From Limnohabitans sp. 63ED37-2 (GTDB taxonomy: Bacteria; Pseudomonadota; Gammaproteobacteria; Burkholderiales; Burkholderiaceae_C): DNA of 64,000 nt. The position numbers and the translations under genes were made by a program. Where the stretch lies: contig NZ_CP011774.1 in NCBI RefSeq assembly GCF_001412535.1, forward strand, positions 1,545,501-1,609,500. The letters run 5' to 3'. Below are positions 18,519 to 27,682 of this stretch, in pieces. The notes beneath the pieces were generated by a model. It did not search any database. It was not told where the DNA came from and worked only from the letters and a program-made list of their open reading frames with translations. The first letter of the stretch is position 1. The number at the start of each line of letters is the position of its first letter.

Positions 18519-19307
18519 TCAGTCGGCTTTGCGGCGTGTGGCTGCTTGCACAGCCTTGCGCGCAGGGGCCTTTTTGGCGGCCGGCTTGGCAGACGACTTG
18601 GCCGCTGCTTTAACAGCAGGTTTGGCCGTAGGCTTGCCCACTGTCTTCACCGTGGGCTTGTTGGTGGGGCTGCTGGCTTTGGGGGCCGATTTGGCGGCGG
18701 TTTTGGCTGCAGTTTTTACTGGGGCTTTGACCGCTGGTTTGGCCGCGGGTTTGGCCGCTTTGGCAGGTGCCTTCAACGCGGGTTTGGCTTTGGCTGCAGA
18801 TGGTGCGGCCGATTTGGCGGCAGACTTCTTGGCTGCGGGTGTTTTGGCAGTGGCCGATTTGGCCGTTGCTTTGACAGGGGCTTTTTTCGCCACCGAGTTT
18901 TTGATGTGGCCCTTGGTTTCGGCCGTCGCTGCGGGCTTGGGTGCGCCAAACTTCAAGCGCACGGGCGTGCCGCCCCAGATTTCTTCGAGGTTGTAATAAG
19001 TGCGGATGGTCGGCTGCATGATGTGCACCACGGCGGGGCCGCAATCGACAATGATCCATTCACCGTTGTCTTCACCCTCGATGCGGGGCTTGCCAAAACC
19101 GGCGTGACGCACTTTGTCGCGGACACTGGCGGCCAGCGCCTTGGTCTGGCGGTTCGAGGTGCCCGAGGCGATGATGACCCGCTCAAACAGCGAGGACAGG
19201 TGTTCGGTGTCAAACACCTGGATTTCTTGGGCCTTGACGTCCTCGAGTGCGTCCACGATGGCACGCTGGAGTTTCTGGATGTCTTTTTTAGCGGCGTTTT
19301 CGGTCAT
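18519..19307 (-). CDS. rsfS: Ribosomal silencing factor RsfS with long Lys/Ala-rich tail
   Basis: RsfS binds uL14 on the 50S subunit and blocks joining of the 30S subunit in starved cells. Residues 1-122 form the complete RsfS (Iojap/DUF143) domain: VDALEDVKAQEIQV, ASGTSNRQTKALA, and EWIIVDCGPAVVHIM. The remaining 140 residues are almost only Ala, Lys, Pro, Ser and Thr, in histone-H1-like AAK/PAKKA repeats, ending RKAVQAATRRKAD. A normal RsfS is about 105-130 residues, so the tail more than doubles the protein. ATG 19307 overlaps the nadD stop by one base (TGATG). The tail may be a flexible basic RNA- or DNA-binding arm; that is inference. Confidence 0.93.
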   Translation of the reverse strand: MTENAAKKDIQKLQRAIVDALEDVKAQEIQVFDTEHLSSLFERVIIASGTSNRQTKALAASVRDKVRHAGFGKPRIEGEDNGEWIIVDCGPAVVHIMQPTIRTYYNLEEIWGGTPVRLKFGAPKPAATAETKGHIKNSVAKKAPVKATAKSATAKTPAAKKSAAKSAAPSAAKAKPALKAPAKAAKPAAKPAVKAPVKTAAKTAAKSAPKASSPTNKPTVKTVGKPTAKPAVKAAAKSSAKPAAKKAPARKAVQAATRRKAD

Positions 19308-19966
19308 CAATGGGGCCTGTAAAGGTGGTGTTCGTGAATATAGCGCTCAACAGCGGGGGATACCAAGCCCGTCAGGGCCTGCTCTGTGGCCGCCAGCACA
19401 CGGATGTCCGTGGCACTGTGGGGCATCAGCGGCATGTCCAGAGTGCGAATGCGCGCTTGCAGGGTGTCCGAAAGGGGTGGGTGGGTGGGTGCAGGGCCTG
19501 ATTCTTTGTTCCAGGCACGCACGGCCATATCACGGCCTGCGGCACAGATTATAGCGATGCGCTCGATTTCACCGATCTGATGCCATGAGGACAAGGAGCG
19601 GCGCTGGTCATCGCCCAGGAGCAAATACAGCTGCGCCTGGGGATATTCGGACTGCAACTCATGCAGGGTGTCCACCGTGTAGCTGGGGCCGGTGCGCAGA
19701 ATTTCCCGCTCGTCCACCACCACTTGCGGCACATGCGCAAAGGCCAAACGGGTCATAGCCACGCGGTGTGCGGCGTCGCTGAGGAGGCGCGGTTTGTGCC
19801 ATGCGTGACCCGTAGGCAGCACATGCACATGGTCGAGTTGCAACTGGGCCACGGCCGCTTCGACCAAGGCCAGATGAGCCAGATGCGGCGGGTCGAACGC
19901 TCCACCAAAAACGCCCAGGCGCTGAACAGCGGTTTGGGGTTTTTGCATGGCAGGCTGAAGACTCAA
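19307..19966 (-). CDS. nadD: Nicotinate-nucleotide adenylyltransferase NadD
   Basis: Transfers AMP from ATP to nicotinate mononucleotide in NAD synthesis. The nucleotidyltransferase motif GGAFDPPHLAHL lies at residues 21-32, and the second ATP-binding motif, ISSTxIR in most members, reads HSATDIR near the C-terminus. Length about 219 residues. The first possible start is a TTG that overlaps the hemF stop as TTGA; an ATG six codons on (19948) is equally plausible and would give MQKPQTAVQRLGVFGG. The gene is embedded between hemF and rsfS with overlaps at both ends. Confidence 0.93.
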   Translation of the reverse strand: MSLQPAMQKPQTAVQRLGVFGGAFDPPHLAHLALVEAAVAQLQLDHVHVLPTGHAWHKPRLLSDAAHRVAMTRLAFAHVPQVVVDEREILRTGPSYTVDTLHELQSEYPQAQLYLLLGDDQRRSLSSWHQIGEIERIAIICAAGRDMAVRAWNKESGPAPTHPPLSDTLQARIRTLDMPLMPHSATDIRVLAATEQALTGLVSPAVERYIHEHHLYRPH

Positions 19967-20883
19967 ACCCAGTCCTTGGGCACCAAAAAGTGGCTGAGCA
20001 AGCGCGCTTCGGGCGAGCCCGCCTCATCTACCCGCTGATACGACCAGCGCACCTCGGGGGGCATCGACAGCAAAATGGACTCGGTGCGGCCACCGGACTG
20101 CAAACCAAAATGCGTGCCCCGGTCCCAGACCAGGTTGAACTCGACATAACGGCCACGGCGGTACAGCTGAAAGTCTCGTTCGCGCTCGCCATAAGGCGTG
20201 TCCTTGCGGCGCATCACGATGGGCATGTAGGCCGTCAGCAGTGAATCGGCCACGCTTTGCAGCATGGCAAAGCTCTGGTCCATGCCCAGCTCGGAAAAAT
20301 CGTCGAAGAAAATGCCGCCCACACCGCGCTGCTCGTGGCGGTGTTTGTTGCAAAAATAATCGTCACACCAGGTTTTAAATCGCGGGTGCAAGGCCTCACC
20401 AAAGGGGCTCAGGGCATCTTTGCAGGTCTGGTGAAAATGCACCGCGTCTTCGTCAAAGCCGTAATAAGGCGTCAAGTCCATACCGCCACCAAACCAGGCC
20501 ACGGGCGCCCTGCCCTCGGGCTTGGCCGCGATCATGCGCACGTTCATGTGCACCGTAGGCACATAGGGGTTGCGTGGGTGAAACACCAGCGACACGCCCA
20601 TCGCCTCAAAGGCGGAGCCCGCCAACTCTGGGCGGTGCTGGGTGGCCGAGGGCGGCAACTGTGGCCCCGTGACGTGCGAAAAGCCGCAACCGGCCCGCTC
20701 AAAAATTGGACCGCCTTCCAGAATCTGGGTGATGCCATTGCCTTGGAGTTTTTCGCCCGGGTCTTTTTGCCAAGCATCGGTCAGAAAGGGCGTGCCATCC
20801 AAGTCGGTCAAGGCCCCGGTGATGCGGGACTGCAAGCCCAGCAGGTAGTTTTTGACGGTGCCAAGTTCAAAGGGGGTGGTCAT
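19963..20883 (-). CDS. hemF: Oxygen-dependent coproporphyrinogen III oxidase HemF
   Basis: Catalyses oxidative decarboxylation of coproporphyrinogen III to protoporphyrinogen IX in haem synthesis, using O2 and no iron-sulfur cluster. At 306 residues it has the family length. The signature HMNVRMIAAKPEG followed by AWFGGGMDLTPYYGFDEDAVHFH is intact, and RRKDTPYGERERDFQLYRRGRYVEFNL near the C-terminus is also diagnostic. It implies aerobic growth. It lies between the acyltransferase gene (36-base gap) and nadD. Confidence 0.97.
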   Translation of the reverse strand: MTTPFELGTVKNYLLGLQSRITGALTDLDGTPFLTDAWQKDPGEKLQGNGITQILEGGPIFERAGCGFSHVTGPQLPPSATQHRPELAGSAFEAMGVSLVFHPRNPYVPTVHMNVRMIAAKPEGRAPVAWFGGGMDLTPYYGFDEDAVHFHQTCKDALSPFGEALHPRFKTWCDDYFCNKHRHEQRGVGGIFFDDFSELGMDQSFAMLQSVADSLLTAYMPIVMRRKDTPYGERERDFQLYRRGRYVEFNLVWDRGTHFGLQSGGRTESILLSMPPEVRWSYQRVDEAGSPEARLLSHFLVPKDWV

Positions 20884-20918
20884 GGTGGATTGGGACCTTT
20901 AAAGGGTTCGGAAAATCT

Positions 20919-21560
20919 TCAGGGTTTCGGTTGGGCAGATTCGAGTTTCTGACCGGGACTGTAGGGAAGTATGGGTCCCATTTGGTGTTCATGGAAGCCT
21001 TTGACGCCCTCAAAGACCTGGGCCATGTGGGCGTAATCGCGCTCGACCTGTCCAGTCAGATCGTAAAAATCCACCACAGTGAAGCGGCGCTGCCCCCAGT
21101 CGAGCTTGACCAGCGCCAGAGGGACCTGAGCCCCCAATGCCAGTTGGTAAAAGCCGCTGCGCCAGCCCGGAGTGAGGCTGCGTGTGCCCTCCGGGGCCAA
21201 AGCCAGCCAGAGCAACTGGTCGTTTTGTTTGTGCTGCTCGAACACATGCACCATCTGCCCGACCACACCGCGTGACGAGCTGCGGTCAATCGGAATGCCT
21301 CCGACCCAGCGCATCCACGCGCCGATCACCGGAAATTTGAACAGCGAGTCCTTGCCCCAAAAGTGCGCCGGGATGCCCAGCGCCCATTTGGCCAGCATGC
21401 CAATCGGAAAATCCCAGTTGCTGGTGTGCGGGTAAACGATCGCCACACCTTGACGGGTGGGAAAGCCCTCAAAGTCCAGGCGCCAGCCCAAGATTTTCAA
21501 AATCCAACGGGCCAGACGAGAGCCCTTGAATGTCACAGGATGGCGGATCACAGAACGCAT
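20919..21560 (-). CDS. PlsC-family lysophospholipid acyltransferase
   Basis: A 213-residue acyltransferase of the 1-acyl-glycerol-3-phosphate acyltransferase (PlsC) superfamily. The catalytic HX4D motif reads HTSNWD at residues 45-50 and the acceptor-binding EGTR motif is at 124-127 (APEGTRS). One hydrophobic segment near the N-terminus suggests membrane association. An upstream in-frame start at 21710 lies inside purD; ATG 21560 (MRSVIRHPVTFKG) comes 16 bases after the purD stop and is preferred. The protein is short for PlsC and may use another acceptor, such as a glycerophospholipid or ornithine lipid. Confidence 0.85.
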   Translation of the reverse strand: MRSVIRHPVTFKGSRLARWILKILGWRLDFEGFPTRQGVAIVYPHTSNWDFPIGMLAKWALGIPAHFWGKDSLFKFPVIGAWMRWVGGIPIDRSSSRGVVGQMVHVFEQHKQNDQLLWLALAPEGTRSLTPGWRSGFYQLALGAQVPLALVKLDWGQRRFTVVDFYDLTGQVERDYAHMAQVFEGVKGFHEHQMGPILPYSPGQKLESAQPKP

Positions 21561-21576
21561 GAAGAAAACTGTTCCT

Positions 21577-22857
21577 TCAGTTTTTGATGGCGCGGTAGCC
21601 AATATCCCGGCGCATTTGCATGCCGTCAAAGGCAATGGGACTGGCGGCTTGGTAAGCCTTTTGCTGCGCCTGCTTGACCGAATCGGCCAGTGCCGTGACA
21701 CACAGAACACGCCCGCCAGAGGTCAGGATTTGGCCGTCTTTTTCGTTGGTTCCGGCATGAAACACCATGGCATCGCCCTCATCCTTGGGCAGACCGCTGA
21801 TGACATCGCCTTTGCGGGGATTCATCGGGTAACCGGCGGCAGCCATCACCACACCCAGCGCCACACGGCGGTCCCACTCCATCTCCAATTGGCCCAGACC
21901 TTCAGAGGTCGCCGCCAACAGCACCTCCAACAGGTCCGACTTCAGGCGCATCAAAATGGGCTGGGTTTCGGGGTCGCCCATGCGGCAGTTGAATTCCAGT
22001 GTCTTGATGCGCCCCTGTGAGTCGATCATCAGGCCAGCGTACAAAAACCCGGTGTAGGTGATGCCGTCTTTTTCCATGCCCCGAATGGTCGGCAAGATGA
22101 CCTCGCGCATGGCGCGTGCGTGCACCTCTGCCGTCACCACCGGCGCAGGCGAATACGCGCCCATGCCGCCTGTGTTCGGTCCCTCGTCGCCGTCTTGCAG
22201 ACGTTTGTGGTCTTGGCTGGTGGCCAAGGCCGCAACGTTCTTGCCATCACACAGCACCATGAAGCTGGCTTCTTCGCCTTGCAAGAACTCCTCTATCACT
22301 ACACGAGCGCCGCCCGCGTTGTGCGCCACACCGAGGGTGTTATCGAGCAGCATGAAGTCAATCGCCTCGTGGGCTTCGGCCAGCGTCATGGCCACCACCA
22401 CCCCTTTGCCTGCCGCCAGGCCGTCGGCCTTGACCACAATGGGGGCGCCTTGGCGGTCTACATAGGCGTGGGCTTGTGCCGCATCGGTGAAGGTTTCAAA
22501 CGCAGCCGTGGGAATGCCGTGGCGCTGCATAAAAGCTTTGGAAAAGGCCTTGGAGCTTTCCAACTGCGCAGCCGCTTGGGTGGGGCCAAATATGCGCAAG
22601 CCATGGGCCCGGAAATCGTCCACGATACCCGCCGCCAAGGGAGCTTCGGGGCCCACCAAGGTCAAGCCAATGCCGTTATCCAAGGCCCACTGGCGCAACA
22701 ACGCCAAGTCGGTGATGGGCACATTGACCAGGTTTTTGTCTTTGGCCGTGCCGCCGTTGCCGGGGGCCACATAAACCTGCTGCACTCTGGGCGACTGCGC
22801 CAGTTTCCACGCCATGGCGTGCTCGCGGCCACCACTGCCGACTACCAATACTTTCAT
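21577..22857 (-). CDS. purD: Phosphoribosylamine-glycine ligase PurD
   Basis: GAR synthetase, the ATP-dependent ligase of the second step of purine synthesis, 426 residues. N-terminal MKVLVVGSGGREHAMAWKL and PGNGGT, then the ATP-grasp domain with VKADGLAAGKGV and EEFLQGEEASFM, and the metal-binding region FNCRMGDPETQ, are all intact. It follows yebC by nine bases and precedes the acyltransferase gene. No purine riboswitch or PurR-like operator is visible at its start, consistent with its place inside an operon. Confidence 0.97.
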   Translation of the reverse strand: MKVLVVGSGGREHAMAWKLAQSPRVQQVYVAPGNGGTAKDKNLVNVPITDLALLRQWALDNGIGLTLVGPEAPLAAGIVDDFRAHGLRIFGPTQAAAQLESSKAFSKAFMQRHGIPTAAFETFTDAAQAHAYVDRQGAPIVVKADGLAAGKGVVVAMTLAEAHEAIDFMLLDNTLGVAHNAGGARVVIEEFLQGEEASFMVLCDGKNVAALATSQDHKRLQDGDEGPNTGGMGAYSPAPVVTAEVHARAMREVILPTIRGMEKDGITYTGFLYAGLMIDSQGRIKTLEFNCRMGDPETQPILMRLKSDLLEVLLAATSEGLGQLEMEWDRRVALGVVMAAAGYPMNPRKGDVISGLPKDEGDAMVFHAGTNEKDGQILTSGGRVLCVTALADSVKQAQQKAYQAASPIAFDGMQMRRDIGYRAIKN

Positions 22858-22866
22858 CCAACTTCC

Positions 22867-23592
22867 TTAATCTTCAAACTCGGCGTTGTGGAAAACGTTT
22901 TGCACATCGTCCAAGTCTTCCAATATATCCAATAACTTTTGCATTTTCGCCGCTTCGTCACCGGCCAAAGACACAGAATTTTCGGCACGCCAAGTGACCT
23001 CGGCCATCTCGGCCACCAGTCCAGCCGCTTCCAGCGCATTTTTCACGGCTTCAAAAGCTGCGGGTGTGGTCAACACCTCGATCGCGCCCTCCGCGTCGGT
23101 GAGCACGTCTTCGGCACCCGCTTCCAGGGCCACCTCCATGACGCGGTCCTCCGATGTGCCAGGAGCAAAAATCAGCTGACCGCAATGCTTGAACTGAAAC
23201 GCCACCGAACCCTCGGTGCCCAGGTTGCCGCCGTGCTTGCTCAGGGCATGGCGCATTTCGGCTACGGTGCGCACCCGGTTGTCCGTCATCGTGTCGACAA
23301 TGATGGCCGCGCCGCCAATGCCATAGCCTTCGTAACGAATTTCTTCGTAGCTCACGCCTTCCAAGTTGCCCGTCGCCTTGTCCACATTGCGCTTGATGGT
23401 GTCGGCTGGCATGTTGGCGGCCTTGGCCTTTTCGATGGCCAAGCGCAGGCGAGGATTGGCACTGACATCACCGCCACCCGTGCGGGCCGCCACCATGATT
23501 TCACGCACCACGCGGGTCCAAATGCGTTGTCTTTTTTCGTCTTGCCTGCCCTTGCGGTGCTGAATATTTGCCCATTTACTGTGGCCAGCCAT
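22867..23592 (-). CDS. yebC: YebC/PmpR (TACO1-like) family protein
   Basis: A 241-residue three-domain protein starting with the signature MAGHSKWANIQHRKGRQDEKR. Family members have been described both as DNA-binding regulators (PmpR, EsgR) and, more recently, as ribosome-associated factors that help translation through proline-rich stretches, so the role here is open between the two. The YebC-I versus YebC-II choice cannot be made from this sequence alone. It is first in the minus-strand run to rng and divergent from the HerA-like ATPase gene. Confidence 0.95.
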   Translation of the reverse strand: MAGHSKWANIQHRKGRQDEKRQRIWTRVVREIMVAARTGGGDVSANPRLRLAIEKAKAANMPADTIKRNVDKATGNLEGVSYEEIRYEGYGIGGAAIIVDTMTDNRVRTVAEMRHALSKHGGNLGTEGSVAFQFKHCGQLIFAPGTSEDRVMEVALEAGAEDVLTDAEGAIEVLTTPAAFEAVKNALEAAGLVAEMAEVTWRAENSVSLAGDEAAKMQKLLDILEDLDDVQNVFHNAEFED

Positions 23593-23663
23593 CGGGAATT
23601 CCTTGAATGTTGATTTAACCTATAGGCTGGATTTTACTTTTCACTCCGGGAGGGAAACTTTCG

Positions 23664-25193
23664 ATGGCTGATCCCATGTTGATTGCTCAAAATGCGCAGG
23701 CTCAGTGTCACCTGCTGCCCGGTCTCGCCAACCGGCACGGCCTGATCACCGGGGCCACCGGCACCGGCAAAACGGTGACCTTGCAAACCCTGGCGGAAAG
23801 CTTCTCGCGCATCGGGGTGCCGGTCTTCATGGCCGACGTCAAAGGTGACCTGACCGGCGTCAGCCAAACGGGCAAGATCGGCGAGAAACTGGCTGCCATC
23901 CTCAAAGACCGCGGACTGGCATTGCCCGAGCCGCTGGCCTGCCCCACCACCGTGTGGGACGTGTTTGGCGAGCAAGGTCACCCGGTCCGCGCCACCATTT
24001 CCGACATGGGCCCACTGCTGCTCACACGCATGCTGGGCCTGAACGACACCCAAGCCGGGGTGCTGAACCTGGTGTTCAAGATCGCAGACGACAATGGCTT
24101 GCTGCTGCTGGACATGAAAGACCTGCGGGCCATGCTGCAGTACGTGGGCGACAACGCCAAACAGTTCACCACCGAGTACGGCAACATCAGCGCCGCCAGC
24201 ATCGGCGCCATCCAGCGCGGATTGGTGCAAATCGAGACCCAGGGCGGTGACCAATTCTTTGGCGAGCCCATGCTCAACATCGAAGACTTCATGCAGACCG
24301 ACGCGCAGGGTCAGGGGGTGGTGAACATCCTGGCGGCCGACAAGTTGATGAACTCGCCTCGCCTGTACGCCACGTTCTTGCTGTGGATGCTGTCCGAGTT
24401 GTTCGAGGTGTTGCCTGAAATCGGTGACCCGGTCAAACCCAAGCTGGTCTTCTTTTTTGACGAGGCCCACCTGCTGTTCAAGGATGCGCCTGCGGTCCTG
24501 GTCGAACGCATCGAGTTGGTCGTGCGCCTGGTGCGCTCCAAGGGCGTGGGGGTTTACTTTGTCACCCAAAACCCGCTGGACATCCCCGACAGCGTGCTGG
24601 GCCAGCTGGGCAACCGGGTGCAACACGCCCTGCGCGCCTACACACCGCGCGACCAGAAAGCCGTGAAATCCACCGCCCAAACCATGCGCCCCAAAGCGGG
24701 CTTGGACATCGAAGCGGCCATCACCGAACTGGCTGTGGGCGAGGCCCTGGTGAGCTTTTTGGACGCCAAAGGCCGCCCCTGTGAGACCGAGCGGGTGTTT
24801 GTGCTGCCGCCCGGCAGCCAGCTGGGGCCCATCACCCCGGAACAGCGCCAAGCGCTGGTACAGGGCTCTTTGGTGGCCGGAGTGTACGAACAAGCCCAGG
24901 ACCGGGAGTCGGCTTATGAACGCATCAAAGGCCAGACCGCGGTGTCCGGTCAGGCCAACGCCACCCCTTTGCCAGGCCAGGCCCCGGCTGCGCCTGAGGC
25001 TGCCAGCGGTGGGCTGATGGGCGGCTTGTCTGACATGCTGTTTGGCAGCACCGGTCCCCGCGGTGGACAGCGTGACGGCGTGGCGCAGCTGGTGGTCAAA
25101 AGTGCCGTGCGCACCGTAGGCTCGGCCATTGGCCGAGAAATTGTGCGGGGTGTGTTGGGCGGCTTGCTCGGCGGCGGTGGACGGCGCAGATAA
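23664..25193 (+). CDS. HerA-like P-loop ATPase (DUF853, YjgR family)
   Basis: A 509-residue FtsK/HerA-type ATPase of the DUF853 family, like E. coli YjgR. Walker A GATGTGKT is at residues 30-37 (GLITGATGTGKTVTLQTLAES), Walker B is LVFFFDEAHLLF, and a sensor-type segment VYFVTQNPLDIPDSVLGQLGNRVQHALRAYTP follows. The last 80 residues are low-complexity and Gly-rich, with a C-terminal segment ending in GGLLGGGGRRR. HerA proper pairs with the nuclease NurA in DNA end resection; no nuclease gene is adjacent and the function of this family is not established. The gene is transcribed alone and ends at a strong terminator. Confidence 0.9.
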   Translation: MADPMLIAQNAQAQCHLLPGLANRHGLITGATGTGKTVTLQTLAESFSRIGVPVFMADVKGDLTGVSQTGKIGEKLAAILKDRGLALPEPLACPTTVWDVFGEQGHPVRATISDMGPLLLTRMLGLNDTQAGVLNLVFKIADDNGLLLLDMKDLRAMLQYVGDNAKQFTTEYGNISAASIGAIQRGLVQIETQGGDQFFGEPMLNIEDFMQTDAQGQGVVNILAADKLMNSPRLYATFLLWMLSELFEVLPEIGDPVKPKLVFFFDEAHLLFKDAPAVLVERIELVVRLVRSKGVGVYFVTQNPLDIPDSVLGQLGNRVQHALRAYTPRDQKAVKSTAQTMRPKAGLDIEAAITELAVGEALVSFLDAKGRPCETERVFVLPPGSQLGPITPEQRQALVQGSLVAGVYEQAQDRESAYERIKGQTAVSGQANATPLPGQAPAAPEAASGGLMGGLSDMLFGSTGPRGGQRDGVAQLVVKSAVRTVGSAIGREIVRGVLGGLLGGGGRRR

Positions 25194-25211
25194 GTGCACT
25201 GGACTTGCCCC

Positions 25212-25244
25212 AAAAGAAAAAGGCCCTCACGGGCCTTTTTCTTT
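25212..25244. terminator. Bidirectional terminator between the HerA-like gene and clpA
   Basis: A perfect stem (arms AAAGAAAAAGGCCC and GGGCCTTTTTCTTT, loop TCAC) has U tracts in both reading directions. It lies between two convergent genes and can serve both. Confidence 0.92.
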
Positions 25245-25288
25245 GACCTGACCCTGAAATTCAAGACCAGGCTGGCGCAGCGCTGCCC

Positions 25289-27622
25289 TTAGCCTGCAGT
25301 GGCCTCTTCAGGCTCAGCCGGTTCCGAACGGGAGGCGCGGCTTTCCTTCTTGGGGTTGGCCGTGATGTCCAGCAGCACCTCGTCCTTGTCGTCGATGTCC
25401 ACCGTCAGGCGACCACCATCGGTCAGGCGACCGAACAACAACTCGTCGGCCAAGGCCTTGCGGATGGTGTCCTGAATCAGGCGCTGCATGGGGCGAGCGC
25501 CCATGAGCGGATCGAAGCCCTTCTTGCCCAGGAACTTGCGCAAAGCATCGGTGAAGGTGACCTCGACCTTTTTCTCGCCCAACTGGGTTTCCAACTGCAG
25601 CAAGAACTTGTCGACCACACGCAAGATGATTTGCTCGTCCAGTGGCTTGAAGCTCACGATGGCGTCCAAGCGGTTGCGGAACTCGGGGGTGAACAGGCGC
25701 TTGATGTCGCCCATTTCGTCCCCGGCCGCACGCGGGTTGGTGAAACCGATGGTGGCCTTGTTCATGGTCTCGGCCCCCGCGTTGGTGGTCATGATGATGA
25801 TCACATTACGGAAGTCGGCCTTGCGTCCGTTGTTGTCGGTCAAGGTGCCGTGGTCCATGACCTGCAGCAGCACGTTGAAGATGTCTGGATGGGCTTTTTC
25901 GATCTCGTCGAGCAAGAGCACGCAGTGCGGCTTCTTGGTCACTGCTTCGGTCAACAGACCACCTTGGTCAAAGCCCACATAGCCCGGAGGCGCACCGATC
26001 AGGCGGCTGACGGCGTGTCGCTCCATGTACTCGGACATGTCAAAGCGGATCAGCTCAATGCCCATGATGTAGGCCAGCTGTTTGGCCGCTTCGGTCTTGC
26101 CCACACCCGTGGGGCCCGAGAACAGGAAGGATCCGATCGGCTTGTCGGTCTTGCCCAGTCCAGAGCGAGCCATCTTGACGGCCGAGGCCAGCACTTCCAA
26201 GGCTTTGTCTTGGCCAAACACCACCGATTTGAGGTCGCGCTCGATGGTCTGCAGTTTGCTGCGGTCGTCGTTGGAAACGTTGGCAGGCGGAATGCGGGCG
26301 ATCTTGGCCACGATGTCTTCGATTTCCGACTTGCCAATCGTCTTTTTGCGTTTGGAAGCCACCTGAATGCGCTGGGCAGCACCGGCCTCGTCGATCACGT
26401 CAATGGCTTTGTCGGGCAACTGGCGGTCGTTGATGAACTTGGCCGACAACTCAGCCGCCGCTTGCAAAGCGGCAACCGTATATTTGACGCTGTGGTGGTC
26501 TTCAAAGCGGCTCTTGAGACCTTTGAGGATGTCAACCGTCTCAGACACGGTGGGCTCAACCACGTCCACTTTCTGGAAGCGGCGGCTCAAAGCGGCGTCT
26601 TTTTCGAAGATGCCGCGGTATTCAGTGAAGGTGGTCGCACCGATGCACTTGAGCTGACCACTGGACAGCGCTGGCTTGAGCAGATTCGATGCGTCCAAGG
26701 TGCCGCCAGAAGCTGCACCCGCACCAATCAGAGTGTGGATTTCGTCGATGAACAAAATGCCGTTGGGCTTGTCCTTGAGCGACTTGAGCACGCCTTTGAG
26801 GCGCTGCTCAAAATCACCCCGGTACTTGGTGCCCGCCAGCAGTGCGCCCATGTCGAGCGAATACACCGTGGCTTCGGCCAGAATGTCGGGCACAGTGCCT
26901 TGCGTGATGCGCCAGGCCAAGCCCTCGGCAATCGCGGTCTTGCCCACACCGGCCTCACCCACCAGCAGCGGGTTGTTTTTGCGGCGGCGGCACAGGATCT
27001 GGATGGTGCGCTCAACTTCATATTCACGACCAATCAGCGGATCGATCTTGCCTTCTTTGGCTGCCTGGTTCAGGTTGTTGGTGAACTGCTCCAAAGGCGA
27101 GGCCTTTTCGTTGCGTTCACCCCCATTGGCCTCTTCGGCTTCGGAGCTGGAAGGCGCGTCGGATTTGGCGGCTTCAGGTGGATCGCTCTTGCGGATGCCG
27201 TGGGCGATGAAGTTCACCACATCCAAACGCGTGATGCCCTGCTGGTGCAGGTAGTAGACAGCGTGCGAGTCTTTTTCGCCAAAGATGGCGACCAGCACAT
27301 TGGCGCCGGTCACTTCCTTTTTGCCATTGCCGGTGGACTGCACATGCATGATGGCGCGTTGGATCACACGCTGGAACCCTAAAGTGGGCTGGGTGTCGAC
27401 CTCTTCGGTACCGGCCACCTGAGGCGTGTTGTCTTTGATGAAGTTGCTCAAGGCCTTGCGCAAATCGTCAATGTTGGCGGCGCAAGCGCGGAGCACTTCC
27501 GCGGCGCTGGGGTTGTCCAGCAGTGCCAGCAACAAATGCTCGACGGTGATGAATTCGTGGCGCTGCTGGCGGGCTTCAACAAAGGCCATGTGCAAGCTGA
27601 CTTCCAATTCTTGGGCAATCAT
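25289..27622 (-). CDS. clpA: ATP-dependent protease unfoldase ClpA
   Basis: An AAA+ unfoldase of 777 residues that feeds substrates, including ClpS-delivered N-degron proteins, to ClpP. The N-domain (1-150) starts MIAQELEVSLHMAF. The two ATPase modules have Walker A LLVGEAGVGKT and FSGPTGVGKT, Walker B ILFIDEIHTLIGAG and VLLLDEIEKAH. No ClpB-type middle coiled coil is present, and the ClpP-docking tripeptide appears as IGF in KATIGFTN. clpS lies 60 bases upstream on the same strand, the usual pair. Confidence 0.97.
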   Translation of the reverse strand: MIAQELEVSLHMAFVEARQQRHEFITVEHLLLALLDNPSAAEVLRACAANIDDLRKALSNFIKDNTPQVAGTEEVDTQPTLGFQRVIQRAIMHVQSTGNGKKEVTGANVLVAIFGEKDSHAVYYLHQQGITRLDVVNFIAHGIRKSDPPEAAKSDAPSSSEAEEANGGERNEKASPLEQFTNNLNQAAKEGKIDPLIGREYEVERTIQILCRRRKNNPLLVGEAGVGKTAIAEGLAWRITQGTVPDILAEATVYSLDMGALLAGTKYRGDFEQRLKGVLKSLKDKPNGILFIDEIHTLIGAGAASGGTLDASNLLKPALSSGQLKCIGATTFTEYRGIFEKDAALSRRFQKVDVVEPTVSETVDILKGLKSRFEDHHSVKYTVAALQAAAELSAKFINDRQLPDKAIDVIDEAGAAQRIQVASKRKKTIGKSEIEDIVAKIARIPPANVSNDDRSKLQTIERDLKSVVFGQDKALEVLASAVKMARSGLGKTDKPIGSFLFSGPTGVGKTEAAKQLAYIMGIELIRFDMSEYMERHAVSRLIGAPPGYVGFDQGGLLTEAVTKKPHCVLLLDEIEKAHPDIFNVLLQVMDHGTLTDNNGRKADFRNVIIIMTTNAGAETMNKATIGFTNPRAAGDEMGDIKRLFTPEFRNRLDAIVSFKPLDEQIILRVVDKFLLQLETQLGEKKVEVTFTDALRKFLGKKGFDPLMGARPMQRLIQDTIRKALADELLFGRLTDGGRLTVDIDDKDEVLLDITANPKKESRASRSEPAEPEEATAG

Positions 27623-27682
27623 GTGATTTCCTTATGCCTTGCTGAGTAAAAAAGATGAAGAGGAGGTGGGGGGTATACCGGC

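Noticed and set aside
18519..18942. Frameshift or assembly artefact explaining the RsfS tail
   Set aside because: The frame is uninterrupted, ends at a normal stop six bases before rlmH, and the tail composition is consistent throughout.
18054..19322. 422-codon plus-strand frame, Gly/Phe/Arg-rich
   Set aside because: Antisense of rlmH and the rsfS tail; the repeat-like look comes from the AAK repeats read backwards.
23664..25193. HerA-type defence system (HerA with Sir2, DUF4297 or NurA)
   Set aside because: The ATPase stands alone between yebC and clpA, without a nuclease or other effector gene; it matches the housekeeping YjgR/DUF853 type.
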